From positions 1 through 64,000 of the forward strand of contig CABZCA010000004.1 in the NCBI GenBank assembly GCA_902524115.1: DNA of 64,000 bases. Reading direction: 5' to 3'. A program made the position numbers and the translations under genes. Of this stretch, positions 39,222 to 48,154 are shown one piece after another. How positions within the stretch are numbered: position 1 is the stretch's first letter; each line of letters begins with the position of its first letter. Under the pieces are notes generated by a model. It worked only from the letters and a program-made list of their open reading frames with translations. It did not search any database and was not told the DNA's origin. This stretch comes from an uncultured Pelagibacteraceae bacterium (GTDB lineage Bacteria > Pseudomonadota > Alphaproteobacteria > Pelagibacterales > Pelagibacteraceae).

Positions 39222-39992
39222 ATGAAACTGGGTTTTATAGGAACTGGAAAAATAACTGAATCAGTAGTTACTGGTATTTCTTCGTCAAAAATTAAATATT
39301 CCAAGATTTTAGTTTCACCTAGAAATCTTTATATCGCAAAAAAATTATCAAAAAAAAATAAAAAAGTAAGTATTGGCAAGTCAAATCAAGAAATTATTAA
39401 TAGTTGTGATTGGATTTTTCTTGCTGTTACTCCTACAGTTGGTGAGAAAATAATCAAAACGTTAAAATTTAAATCTAACCAAACAATAATAAGTTTTATC
39501 TCAACAATTACTTTGCCAAGGTTAAAAAAATTAATTAATGTAAAAGCAAAAATTTTTAGAGCCATACCACTTCCACCAATATCATTAAGAAAAGGGCCAG
39601 TTCCAGTTTTTCCTCCAAATAAAACGTTAAAAAACTTTTTTAATAAACTTGGAACAACAGTTGAAATAAATAATGAAAAGTTATCTAAAAATTTTTGGTC
39701 GACATCAGGTATGATGGCTCCATTTTATGAATTATTAAATACTATGTCTAATTGGCTTGTACAACGTGGTGTTAAAAAAGATAAAGCTCAAAAATATATA
39801 ACTTCATTGTTTGTTGCATTGTCCGAAGATGCATTAAGAAACTCTGATAAGGACCTAAAATTCTTAGTTAAAGAATCTCAAACTCCCAAAGGATTAAATG
39901 AACAAGGAGTTCAAGAACTTAGAAAAGCAGGTTTTTATAAGTCTACAGAGAAAACATTAAATAGTATTCTTAAAAGACTTAACAAAGTATAA
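39222..39992 (+). CDS. Pyrroline-5-carboxylate reductase-like NAD(P) oxidoreductase
   Basis: A ProC-family reductase of 256 residues. The N-terminal dinucleotide motif is MKLGFIGTGKITESVVTGI, and the central segment KAKIFRAIPLPPISLRKGPVPVFPP replaces the usual RAMPNTPA. That change around the substrate pocket makes proline synthesis uncertain. It may act on another cyclic imine or a related substrate. It lies between glutarate hydroxylase and the second Liv cluster. Confidence 0.75.
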   Translation: MKLGFIGTGKITESVVTGISSSKIKYSKILVSPRNLYIAKKLSKKNKKVSIGKSNQEIINSCDWIFLAVTPTVGEKIIKTLKFKSNQTIISFISTITLPRLKKLINVKAKIFRAIPLPPISLRKGPVPVFPPNKTLKNFFNKLGTTVEINNEKLSKNFWSTSGMMAPFYELLNTMSNWLVQRGVKKDKAQKYITSLFVALSEDALRNSDKDLKFLVKESQTPKGLNEQGVQELRKAGFYKSTEKTLNSILKRLNKV

Positions 39993-39998
39993 TTCTCT

Positions 39999-40796
39999 AT
40001 GTCATCAGATTTAAATATTCTGAAAATAGAAAATATCTCAAAATATTTTGGAGGACTTGCTGCTGTATCTAATTGTTCATTAACCATTAAAAGAGGAACA
40101 ATTACGGGAATTATTGGTCCAAATGGATCTGGAAAAACCACGCTATTTAATCTTATTGCAGGAAATTTAAAATCCTCAAAAGGAAAAGTTTTTTTTAATA
40201 ATGAAAACATAACAGATATACCATCTCATGAATTATTTTCAAAAGGTCTTCTAAGAACTTTTCAAATTGCACATGAATTCTCTAATCTTACCGTCTTAGA
40301 AAATTTAATGATGGTTCCAGGAAACCAAACAGGAGAAATACTGTTAAATGCATTTATAAAGCCTAAACTTATTAAAGAAGAAGAAGAACAAATCAGACTT
40401 AAAGCCTACGATGTAGTGGAATTTTTAAATTTAAAGCACTTAGCTAATGAAAGAGCAGGAAATCTATCAGGAGGTCAAAAAAAATTACTAGAATTAGGAA
40501 GAACGATGATGGTAGATGCCAAATTAGTTTTATTAGATGAGGTAGGAGCGGGTGTTAATAGAACACTATTAAAAGACCTGGGAACTGCAATTTTAAGACT
40601 TAATAAGGAAAAAAATTATACTTTTTGTATGATAGAACACGATATGGATTTCATTAGTAGGATGTGCGACCCAGTAATTGTAATGTCAGAGGGTGCAGTT
40701 CTATTTCAAGGAACCTCTGATGAGGTAAAAACAAATGAGCAAGTTATAGAAAGCTATCTTGGTAGAGGAAAAAAAATTAATGGGGAAAATAGCTGA
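39999..40796 (+). CDS. ABC transporter ATP-binding protein, second Liv-type system (LivG/UrtD-like)
   Basis: 265 residues with Walker A GPNGSGKTT, signature LSGGQKKLLELGRTMM, Walker B LVLLDEVGAGVN and H-loop CMIEHDMDF. The LivG block LRTFQIAHEFSNL is present. The Walker B proline is replaced (DEVGAG rather than DEPTAG), as also seen in some amide-type LivG proteins. First gene of a G-F-H-M cluster, one base overlap with the next. Confidence 0.92.
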   Translation: MSSDLNILKIENISKYFGGLAAVSNCSLTIKRGTITGIIGPNGSGKTTLFNLIAGNLKSSKGKVFFNNENITDIPSHELFSKGLLRTFQIAHEFSNLTVLENLMMVPGNQTGEILLNAFIKPKLIKEEEEQIRLKAYDVVEFLNLKHLANERAGNLSGGQKKLLELGRTMMVDAKLVLLDEVGAGVNRTLLKDLGTAILRLNKEKNYTFCMIEHDMDFISRMCDPVIVMSEGAVLFQGTSDEVKTNEQVIESYLGRGKKINGENS

Positions 40797-41503
40797 TGGC
40801 ATTTTTTGAGGGAAATAAAATGACAGGTGGTTACGGTGATGGCCCAGATATTATCAATTCTTGTTCTATTAATGTCGACAAAGGTGAAATTGTTGCAATC
40901 CTTGGTCCCAATGGTGCTGGAAAATCTACTGCCATGAAAGCAATGTTAGGTTTGTTAAATTTGAAATCTGGAAGTGTAGTAATAGAAGATCAAGACATAT
41001 CCAATTTTTCCCCACAAGAGAGAGTTCAAAGAGGAATCTCTTTTGTGCCACAAACAAAAAATGTTTTTTCAGAATTGACAGTAAGAGAAAATCTTGAAAT
41101 AGGTGGATTTCTAAGAAAAGATGATATCGACATAGTCGTCAATCAAATATACGAATTATTTCCAATTTTAGCAGAAAAAAGAGATCAAGTTGTTGGACAA
41201 TTATCTGGTGGTCAAAGACAACAAGTAGCCTTAGGGAGAGCTTTAATGATACAGCCATCAGTTTTAATGCTAGATGAACCAACTGCTGGTGTTTCACCTA
41301 TTGTGATGGATGAATTGTTCGAACATATAGTCAAAGTTAAAAAAACTGGAGTAGCAATAATTATGGTAGAGCAGAATGCAAAACAAGCCCTTAGCATATC
41401 AGACCGTGGCTATGTTTTAGTAACTGGTGAAAATAAATTTGAAGGTTCTGGAAAGGAATTGTTAAATGATCCAGAGGTAAGAAGGTCATTTTTAGGAGCT
41501 TAA
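40796..41503 (+). CDS. ABC transporter ATP-binding protein, second Liv-type system (LivF/UrtE-like)
   Basis: 235 residues with Walker A GPNGAGKST, signature LSGGQRQQVALGRAL, Walker B MLDEPTAGVSP and the LivF-type IIMVEQNAKQALSISDRGYVL. It begins MAFFEGNKMTGGYGDGPDIINSC. It partners the preceding ATPase; the permeases follow after two bases. Confidence 0.93.
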   Translation: MAFFEGNKMTGGYGDGPDIINSCSINVDKGEIVAILGPNGAGKSTAMKAMLGLLNLKSGSVVIEDQDISNFSPQERVQRGISFVPQTKNVFSELTVRENLEIGGFLRKDDIDIVVNQIYELFPILAEKRDQVVGQLSGGQRQQVALGRALMIQPSVLMLDEPTAGVSPIVMDELFEHIVKVKKTGVAIIMVEQNAKQALSISDRGYVLVTGENKFEGSGKELLNDPEVRRSFLGA

Positions 41504-41505
41504 TA

Positions 41506-42516
41506 ATGGATTTTATCAATGCAATTATTGTATTATTAAATTACACAATATTACCTGCCTTAACCTATGGGTCTCAATTAGCTTTGGGGGCAATATTTGT
41601 TACCCTTATTTATGGAATTTTGAGATTTGCTAATTTTGCAACAGGAGACATGATGTCTTTTGGCACTATGTTTGCAGTTTTATTTACATATTATTTGCAA
41701 TCAAAAGGAATAAGTTTTGGTTTTTTGCCAACAGCTTTACTTACTATACCTTTTGCCGTTGCAATGATGATATTCTATATGCTCATCATAGATAAAACAG
41801 TTTTTAGTTATTATAGAACAAATAAAAGTCCCCCAGTGCAATTAGCAATGGTTAGTATTGGTGTAATGTTTGTAACCCAAGCAATTATTAGAATAATTAT
41901 TGGTCCTACTGACAGAAGATTTATGGATGGGGAAAAATTTATCTTAAAAGCGTCAGAATTTAAAGATATGACAGGACTAGCTGAAGGGTTAACAATCAAA
42001 TCAACACAAATCATTACTATTGTAGTAACTATTATATTAGTTGCGATTTTATTTTGGTTTTTAAATAAAACAAAAACAGGAACAAGTATGAGAGCTTATT
42101 CAGATAACGAGGATTTAGCATTGCTCTCTGGAATAGATCCAAAAAAAGTAGTTCTTATAACTTGGATAATTGCAGGAATTTTAGCTACTATCGGAGGCGT
42201 ATTATATGGCTTAGATAAAAGCTACAGACCTTTTGTTTATTTTAATAATATGCTTCCTATATTTGCTGCAGCTATAGCTGGAGGTATTGGTAATCCTTAT
42301 GGTGCTTTTCTTGGTGGGTATTTAATTGCATTCGCAGAAATATTCCTCACTTATGCATATAAAAGATTTTTCATTTATATTTTACCAGAACAACTGGAAC
42401 CAAACTCTTTGATGCAACTTTTATCAACAGATTACAAGTTTGCAATATCATTCTCAATTTTGGTCATTGTTTTGGTATTTAGACCATCGGGAATTTTTGA
42501 AGGAAAGAAAATATGA
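41506..42516 (+). CDS. ABC transporter permease, second Liv-type system (LivH-like)
   Basis: 336 residues and about eight helices. ALTYGSQLALGAIFVTLIYGILRFANFATGDMMSFG is the LivH start. The coupling loop is MRAYSDNEDLALLSGIDPKKVVLITWIIAGI. A long periplasmic insertion around FMDGEKFILKASEFKDMTGLAEGLTIKS makes it longer than the first LivH. It overlaps the next permease by four bases. Confidence 0.92.
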   Translation: MDFINAIIVLLNYTILPALTYGSQLALGAIFVTLIYGILRFANFATGDMMSFGTMFAVLFTYYLQSKGISFGFLPTALLTIPFAVAMMIFYMLIIDKTVFSYYRTNKSPPVQLAMVSIGVMFVTQAIIRIIIGPTDRRFMDGEKFILKASEFKDMTGLAEGLTIKSTQIITIVVTIILVAILFWFLNKTKTGTSMRAYSDNEDLALLSGIDPKKVVLITWIIAGILATIGGVLYGLDKSYRPFVYFNNMLPIFAAAIAGGIGNPYGAFLGGYLIAFAEIFLTYAYKRFFIYILPEQLEPNSLMQLLSTDYKFAISFSILVIVLVFRPSGIFEGKKI

Positions 42517-43883
42517 AGAATTACTTAAATATCATAATTGCTTACTCAATTATGTTAGGGCTAATAATTTTAGTAGGTATTTTTCAATCTTGGTCTATTG
42601 CTTTAACGATTTTTAATTATTGTATGATTTCAGCTGTAATGACTATGGGCGCAAATATTCAATGGGGATACGCAGGTCTTATTAACTTTGGGATAATGGG
42701 CTACACAGCTTTAGGAGGGTTGGCAGTAGTACTTGTATCTGTTGCTCCAGTGTCTGAAGCATGGAGTGTTGGAGGAGTAAATATGATAATGAGTCTTCTG
42801 CTTATAGTTCTAATGATATTTTCGATAAGATATGTTCTCAAAAACATAGATAAATCAAAGAAAAGAAACTACTTAGTTGCAGGAATAATAATAGTTGGAC
42901 TTTTTCTTATCAAAATGATTTCAGGTCCAGCAATAGAATTAATAGAGGCTGTTGAGCCAGCTAAAACTGGTTTTTTAGGTGGATTAGGTATGCCAGTTTT
43001 ATTCTCCTGGATTGTTGGTGGTTTTTTTGCAGCTGGTTTAGCATTTATAGTTGGAAAAGTTGCTCTAGGTTTAAGAGCAGATTATCTAGCCATAGCAACT
43101 TTATTAATAGCAGAAATAGTTGTTTCAATTATTAAACATGAGGATTGGTTAGCGAGGGGTGTAAAAAATGTTATAGGATTAAAGAGACCTGCTCCATATG
43201 AAATAGATTTACAAACATCCTTATGGTTTATAGAACTAGTTGAAAAATTTCACACTACAAAATTATCATTAACCAACTCACTTTCAGAAAGACAAGACCT
43301 TTTAAACCAATTGGTGATAGACGCGTCTTCAATTTATGTAAAACTTTGTTTTGCTGGGTTATTTTTACTAGTAGTTATTATTATATTGTTAGTTACACAA
43401 AAAGCACTTTATTCACCTTGGGGAAGAATGATGAGAGCTATAAGAGACAATGAAGAGGCGGCAAGTGCAATGGGTAAGAATGTTGTTAAACAGCATTTAT
43501 TTATATTTATCTTAGGTTCAGCCATTGTTGGAATAGCTGGAGCAATGATGGTAACAAATGATGGTTTATTTACTCCAGGAAGCTACAGGCCGATGAGATA
43601 TACCTTTGTTATCTGGGTTATGGTTATTGTGGGTGGAACAGGTAATAACTTTGGAGCAATTCTTGGTGGGTTTGTAGTTTGGTTTTTATGGGTAGAGGCT
43701 GCACCAATTGCATTATTTTTTATAAATTTATTTACTGCACATCTTCCAGAAACAAATGAGATAAAAATTCATTTAATAAATAGTGCACCATATTTTAGAT
43801 TTTTATTAGTTGGAATAGGTCTTCTTTTAATAATGAGATTTAGACCTCAGGGTATAATTCCTGAAAAGATTATTAAACAATAA
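42513..43883 (+). CDS. ABC transporter permease, second Liv-type system (LivM-like, long form)
   Basis: A 456-residue LivM-type permease, over 100 residues longer than the first copy. LGLRADYLAIATLLIAEIV and the coupling loop MMRAIRDNEEAASAMGKNVVKQH identify it. Extra material lies in a helical hairpin near residues 90-150 and in a polar segment (GLKRPAPYEIDLQTSLWFIELVEKFHTTKLSLTNSL) near 225-270. The reading frame is intact, so these look like true insertions. They may adapt the pore to an unusual solute or a binding protein. Confidence 0.9.
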   Translation: MKNYLNIIIAYSIMLGLIILVGIFQSWSIALTIFNYCMISAVMTMGANIQWGYAGLINFGIMGYTALGGLAVVLVSVAPVSEAWSVGGVNMIMSLLLIVLMIFSIRYVLKNIDKSKKRNYLVAGIIIVGLFLIKMISGPAIELIEAVEPAKTGFLGGLGMPVLFSWIVGGFFAAGLAFIVGKVALGLRADYLAIATLLIAEIVVSIIKHEDWLARGVKNVIGLKRPAPYEIDLQTSLWFIELVEKFHTTKLSLTNSLSERQDLLNQLVIDASSIYVKLCFAGLFLLVVIIILLVTQKALYSPWGRMMRAIRDNEEAASAMGKNVVKQHLFIFILGSAIVGIAGAMMVTNDGLFTPGSYRPMRYTFVIWVMVIVGGTGNNFGAILGGFVVWFLWVEAAPIALFFINLFTAHLPETNEIKIHLINSAPYFRFLLVGIGLLLIMRFRPQGIIPEKIIKQ

Positions 43884-43892
43884 TCTTAAAAA

Positions 43893-44501
43893 GTGAGCTA
43901 TTTATTTTTTGGTTTTCTTACAGGTCTTAGTTTAATCCTAGCAATTGGAGCACAAAATATATTTGTAATTGAACAAGGTCTTAAAAAAAAATATGTATTT
44001 ATTGTTTGCTTAATTTGTTCATTATCTGATTTTATACTTATTTTTTTAGGAATATTTCTATTTCATCATTTACAGAGTTTTTTTTCACCATTAATAGAAC
44101 TCATATTAAATCTTCTCCTTCTTTTGTTTTTAATAAATTTTATCTGGAGGAAATTAAAGTCGATTAATAATCAAATTTCGATTAATAAAAATTCTGATAG
44201 AAATACTTTTATCTCTACAGTTCTTAAAACACTTGGTTTTACTTACTTAAATCCACATGTGTATTCAGATACGGTTTTTTTTTTAGGTAACTTTTCTAAA
44301 GATTTTTTAATAACTCAAAAATACCTTTTTGGTATTGGAGCATCATTTTCATCATTTCTTTTCTTTTTTATACTAGGATATCTCTCAAAATTATTATCTA
44401 ATTATATAAGTATTGAAAGACTATGGAAAACAATTAATTATTCTATAGTGCTCTTCATGTCCTTGCTATCAGTTTATGTTTTTATGAGTATTCTAAAATA
44501 A
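43893..44501 (+). CDS. LysE/ArgO-family amino-acid exporter
   Basis: 202 residues, about six helices, starting at GTG 43893. GFLTGLSLILAIGAQNIFVIEQGLKKKYVFIVCLICSLSDFILI is the clear LysE/ArgO start (GAQN motif). TLGFTYLNPHVYSDTVFFLG is the second conserved block. ArgO/LysE proteins export arginine or lysine. It lies nine bases after the importer and is probably co-transcribed with it. Confidence 0.9.
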   Translation: MSYLFFGFLTGLSLILAIGAQNIFVIEQGLKKKYVFIVCLICSLSDFILIFLGIFLFHHLQSFFSPLIELILNLLLLLFLINFIWRKLKSINNQISINKNSDRNTFISTVLKTLGFTYLNPHVYSDTVFFLGNFSKDFLITQKYLFGIGASFSSFLFFFILGYLSKLLSNYISIERLWKTINYSIVLFMSLLSVYVFMSILK

Positions 44502-44533
44502 AAAAAACTCCAGCAGCTTTCACCGCTGGAGTT
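44499..44533 (-). terminator. Rho-independent terminator of the second Liv binding-protein gene
   Basis: On the minus strand AACTCCAGC and GCTGGAGTT form a nine-pair stem, followed by a run of T. The plus strand is A-rich before and has only a short T stretch after, so it works best for the minus gene, though it could stop both convergent transcripts. Confidence 0.88.
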
Positions 44534-44547
44534 AAATTTAACAAATA

Positions 44548-45738
44548 TTATCTTTGTTTTTTGTCTTTGAATTTTCCACCTTTAATTTCTTTTTCAATAA
44601 AGGCACCTGATGCTTCTCCAACATCAGTAAATTCAACACTAGATGCACCTTCGTAGTTAACTGCTTTACCGCTAGCAAGTAAATCTAATGCTTTTTTTAA
44701 TTCTCCTGGATATATTTTTTCTCCTGGAGCATTTGCAACTGACATTACATTTGCTTGAACAGTAGCTCGATCAGCTTTACCACCTGCTTGCATAGCTAAA
44801 ACTATTAATGCTGCTGCATCGTAAGACTCTGAAGTATAAGGTCCAGATGAATCAATTCCTGCTCCACCAGCTACACCCTTAAATATTGTAGCACCTTTAC
44901 CCATTGATCCTGGCAAAGATCCAAATGATTTGTTTAGATCATTTCCGAATCTGTCAGTTAAAGAGTCACCGATCATTCCATCAGATAAAACAAATACGTC
45001 AAACGCACCTGAGTCTAATGAACCATCAATGATACTTCCACCAGCTTGGTCTAAGTAACCTAACACAGCTAAAGCATCGCCGCCTGCAGCTGCCAATGTT
45101 GCAACTTCAGCACCGTAGTCTCCTTTACCTTCTTCATGAGCTGTAACAACTGTTACGTTTATTCCATGAGCTTTAACAGCTGCAACATATACATCTGCTA
45201 AACCTTTACCGTAGTCGTTGTTAGTGTGTGTAACTGCAATACTTTTAACTTTTCTATCTTTAGTAATATCTGCTAATACTTGACCACCTCTTGCGTCAGA
45301 TGGAGCAGTTCTAAAGAAATATCCATTATCATTAAGATCAGTTAATCCTGGAGAAGTAGCTGATGGTGAAATCATAACTACACCATTTGGAACAGCAACG
45401 TTAGTTGCAATAGCTCCGGTTACACCAGAACAATCAGCACCCATAATTGCTACTACACCGCCAGATATTAAACCTTCTGCAGCAGCTGTTGCAGCAGCTG
45501 AGTCAACACAAGTTGAATCTGCCCTCTCAACAGAAATTTTCTTTCCTCCAAGTAATGAACCTGAATCTGAAGCCTCTTTAAATGCAAGCTCTGCAGATGC
45601 AGCCATTGCTGGAGTTAGGGATTCAATAGGACCTGTAAATCCTAAAATAATTCCCATTTTAATGCCATGTCCATCTGAATATGCTTTAGTTGCAAAACAA
45701 GTAACAAATACAAACATCGCTAATACTAGTTTTTTCAT
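44548..45738 (-). CDS. Branched-chain amino acid/amide ABC transporter substrate-binding protein (second system)
   Basis: 396-residue periplasmic Peripla_BP_6 protein with signal peptide MKKLVLAMFVFVTCFATKAYSDG. Mature start: IKMGIILGFTGPIESLTPAMAASAELAFKEASDSG. VERADSTCVDSAAATAAAEGLISGGVVAIMGADCSGVTGAIA holds two Cys that may form a disulfide. It is convergent with the G-F-H-M cluster, whose own operon lacks a binding protein, so it is the likely partner. Composition is Ala/Gly-rich, unlike its Lys-rich neighbours, as expected for an abundant exported protein. Confidence 0.92.
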   Translation of the reverse strand: MKKLVLAMFVFVTCFATKAYSDGHGIKMGIILGFTGPIESLTPAMAASAELAFKEASDSGSLLGGKKISVERADSTCVDSAAATAAAEGLISGGVVAIMGADCSGVTGAIATNVAVPNGVVMISPSATSPGLTDLNDNGYFFRTAPSDARGGQVLADITKDRKVKSIAVTHTNNDYGKGLADVYVAAVKAHGINVTVVTAHEEGKGDYGAEVATLAAAGGDALAVLGYLDQAGGSIIDGSLDSGAFDVFVLSDGMIGDSLTDRFGNDLNKSFGSLPGSMGKGATIFKGVAGGAGIDSSGPYTSESYDAAALIVLAMQAGGKADRATVQANVMSVANAPGEKIYPGELKKALDLLASGKAVNYEGASSVEFTDVGEASGAFIEKEIKGGKFKDKKQR

Positions 45739-45742
45739 ATAT

Positions 45743-45748
45743 TCCCTC
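45743..45748 (-). promoter_or_regulatory. Ribosome binding site of the second Liv binding protein
   Basis: GAGGGA on the minus strand lies four bases before the ATG, stronger than most start regions here and consistent with high expression. Confidence 0.55.
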
Positions 45749-45811
45749 TAATTGTTAACAATTTATATAAACAAAATTAAATCCTATTGATTTTAATTTT
45801 CAATGAGAAAA

Positions 45812-46669
45812 TTATCTCATTTTTTGAGCAAAAAACACTGAAGTAATGACAATTATTCCTCCAATTACTGTTACTAGAGATGGAATCTCACCAAAAATAA
45901 AAAAAGTAAGGATTAAACCAAATACAGGGAATAAGGCGTAGAATGGCAATACCATATCAAGAGGATAAAATTTATAAAGATAGAACATCATTAAATGTCC
46001 AAGCAAAGAAATAATTGCTCCAGCGTATAAAACTGTGAACCAACTTCCTAAACTTATATTTTTTATTGTTTGAAATGTATTTCCCTCAAATATTGCAGAC
46101 AATATTATTAAAATTATAAATCCAGTAAAGCTCATTATAGTATTAGTAAATTTAACATCTAATTCTTTTAAATATCTCGAAAATACTTGGGATAGTCCAT
46201 AAAAAAAAGCCATACAACAAATAAGAAGTGACCCTATTATTTCCTCTATTACTTTTGGGTCAAATGCAAGTATGACAATACCAAAAAAAGATATCATAAT
46301 TAATATCCATTTTTTATAACTTATTTTTTCATTTAAAAATATTGAGCTTAATATAATCCCAAAGGGAATTGAAAGTTGAGCCCCTATTGTAATTGGTGCA
46401 AGTATACTAGATGCATTTATAGATAAATATAAAAACATATTCACTGCAACACCAAAACATAATGAAAACCCAATCAAAGGAATAATATATTTTTTATCTA
46501 TACTTTGAATTTTAAAAAATGGAATTAAACAAATAAAAACAATAGCCATTCTTAATGAACCAAAAAGAATTGGTGGAATAGTGTCGTTCAATCCAAGTTT
46601 ACCAGTTGGATATGCACTTCCTAATAAAAATACAACAAATAAAATAAGTAAAGTATGTTTTGCAGACAA
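45812..46669 (-). CDS. EamA-family (DMT superfamily) transporter
   Basis: 285 residues with about ten helices. The start LLILFVVFLLGSAYPTGKLGLNDTIPPILFGSLRMAIVF is the EamA repeat start, and the second repeat begins GSLLICCMAFFYGLSQVFSRYL. Last gene of the six-gene catabolic operon, three bases after the aldehyde dehydrogenase gene, so it probably carries that pathway's substrate or product. Confidence 0.88.
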   Translation of the reverse strand: MSAKHTLLILFVVFLLGSAYPTGKLGLNDTIPPILFGSLRMAIVFICLIPFFKIQSIDKKYIIPLIGFSLCFGVAVNMFLYLSINASSILAPITIGAQLSIPFGIILSSIFLNEKISYKKWILIMISFFGIVILAFDPKVIEEIIGSLLICCMAFFYGLSQVFSRYLKELDVKFTNTIMSFTGFIILIILSAIFEGNTFQTIKNISLGSWFTVLYAGAIISLLGHLMMFYLYKFYPLDMVLPFYALFPVFGLILTFFIFGEIPSLVTVIGGIIVITSVFFAQKMR

Positions 46670-46672
46670 AAA

Positions 46673-48154
46673 TTATCTTATAGAGAAAGGATCTAAAGTT
46701 GGTTCATCAGATGTGTAATACCAAGTTGTCTTAACTCTAGTATAATCCTTTATTGAGTCCATTCCCGCTTCCTTTCCATATCCACTATCTTTAATTCCAC
46801 CAAAAGGTGCTGAAGGAGAAATCAATCGATAAGTATTTACAAACGTTATACCTGCTCTTATTGCATTAGAAACTCTTAGACCTCTAGAGAAGTCACTAGT
46901 ATAAACTCCAGAAGATAATCCATATTGATTATCGTTCATTTTCTCTATTACCTCATTTTCTGTATCAAATTTCATAACTGATAAAACTGGTCCAAAAAGC
47001 TCATTTTCTGCGGTTGGAAGATTGTGATTATCACATTCAATTATTGTGGGAGGAAAGTAGTATCCCTCATTTGAAAATGGATGCCTTTCACCCCCACATT
47101 TTATTTTCCCCCCCTGTTCAGTGGTTTTTTTTATGTTTTTTTCAATAATTTCTAACTGTTTATAATTACTCAAAGGTCCCATTTCTGTGTCTGGATCCAT
47201 GGGAGCACCAATTTTTATTTTTTCAGCTCTTTTTGTGAGTTTATCAAGGAACTCATCGTAAATTCCTTTTTGAAGATATAGCCTTGAACCAGCAATACAA
47301 CTCTGTCCGCTAGCTCCAAATATTCCTGCAGTAATTCCATTAACAGCATTTTCTTGATGAGCATCATCAAATACAGCAACAGGACTTTTTCCTCCAAGTT
47401 CTAAGCTTACTTCTGATAAATTTTCTGCAGAATTTCTAATAATATGTCTTGCAGTTTCGGGCCCTCCTGTAAAAGCAACTTTTTCAACTAAATTATGTGT
47501 AGTTAAAGCTTTTCCACACGGATCTCCAAAACCTGTAATAACATTTACTACCCCTTTAGGAATACCAGTCTCCTCTATCAATTTTGCAAATTCAAACATT
47601 ACTGCTGGTGCAAGTTCAGAGGATTTAATAACCACAGTATTTCCCATTGCTAAAGCAGGTGCAAGTTTTGTTGCTGTTAAAAACATTTGAGAATTCCATG
47701 GAACAATCGCAGCAATAACACCAATAGGTATTCTTGAAGTTATGGCTTGAATATTTGGTTTATCTATTGGCAGAACTGTGCCTTCGACCTTGTCTGCCAT
47801 ACCTGCATAATAATCATAATACTCAGCAATATAATTTGCTTGTTTATTTGTTTCTCTATAAAGTTTTCCAGTATCTATAGTTTCAATTTTTCCAAGTAAT
47901 TCTGCGTTATCTCTAAGCTTATTTCCAATAGCTCTTAAAAACTTTGCTCTTTCACGCGGCAGTATTTTAGGCCAATCTCCTTCAAACGCTTTTTGAGCTG
48001 CTTGAACTGCTTTATCTACATCAGAAGCACTTGCCTCAGGAACAACTGCCCATGGTTTATTATCCTCTGGATTTAAAGTTTCAAAAGTTTTTTTAGTATC
48101 AGAGTCAACCCATTCTCCTCCTATAAACATTTTATATTTTTTTAATTCAGGCAT
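46673..48154 (-). CDS. NAD(P)-dependent aldehyde dehydrogenase
   Basis: 493 residues of the classical ALDH superfamily. Start: KKYKMFIGGEWVDSDTKKTFETLNPEDNKPWA. Cofactor and catalytic motifs are VPWNSQMFLTATKLAPALAMGNTVVIKSSE, FTGGPETARHI, the general-base Glu in LELGGKSPVAVFDD and the nucleophile in GQSCIAGSRLYL. The substrate is unknown; in this operon it probably oxidises an aldehyde released by the monooxygenase or the TPP enzyme. It overlaps the hydrolase gene by eight bases. Confidence 0.94.
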   Translation of the reverse strand: MPELKKYKMFIGGEWVDSDTKKTFETLNPEDNKPWAVVPEASASDVDKAVQAAQKAFEGDWPKILPRERAKFLRAIGNKLRDNAELLGKIETIDTGKLYRETNKQANYIAEYYDYYAGMADKVEGTVLPIDKPNIQAITSRIPIGVIAAIVPWNSQMFLTATKLAPALAMGNTVVIKSSELAPAVMFEFAKLIEETGIPKGVVNVITGFGDPCGKALTTHNLVEKVAFTGGPETARHIIRNSAENLSEVSLELGGKSPVAVFDDAHQENAVNGITAGIFGASGQSCIAGSRLYLQKGIYDEFLDKLTKRAEKIKIGAPMDPDTEMGPLSNYKQLEIIEKNIKKTTEQGGKIKCGGERHPFSNEGYYFPPTIIECDNHNLPTAENELFGPVLSVMKFDTENEVIEKMNDNQYGLSSGVYTSDFSRGLRVSNAIRAGITFVNTYRLISPSAPFGGIKDSGYGKEAGMDSIKDYTRVKTTWYYTSDEPTLDPFSIR

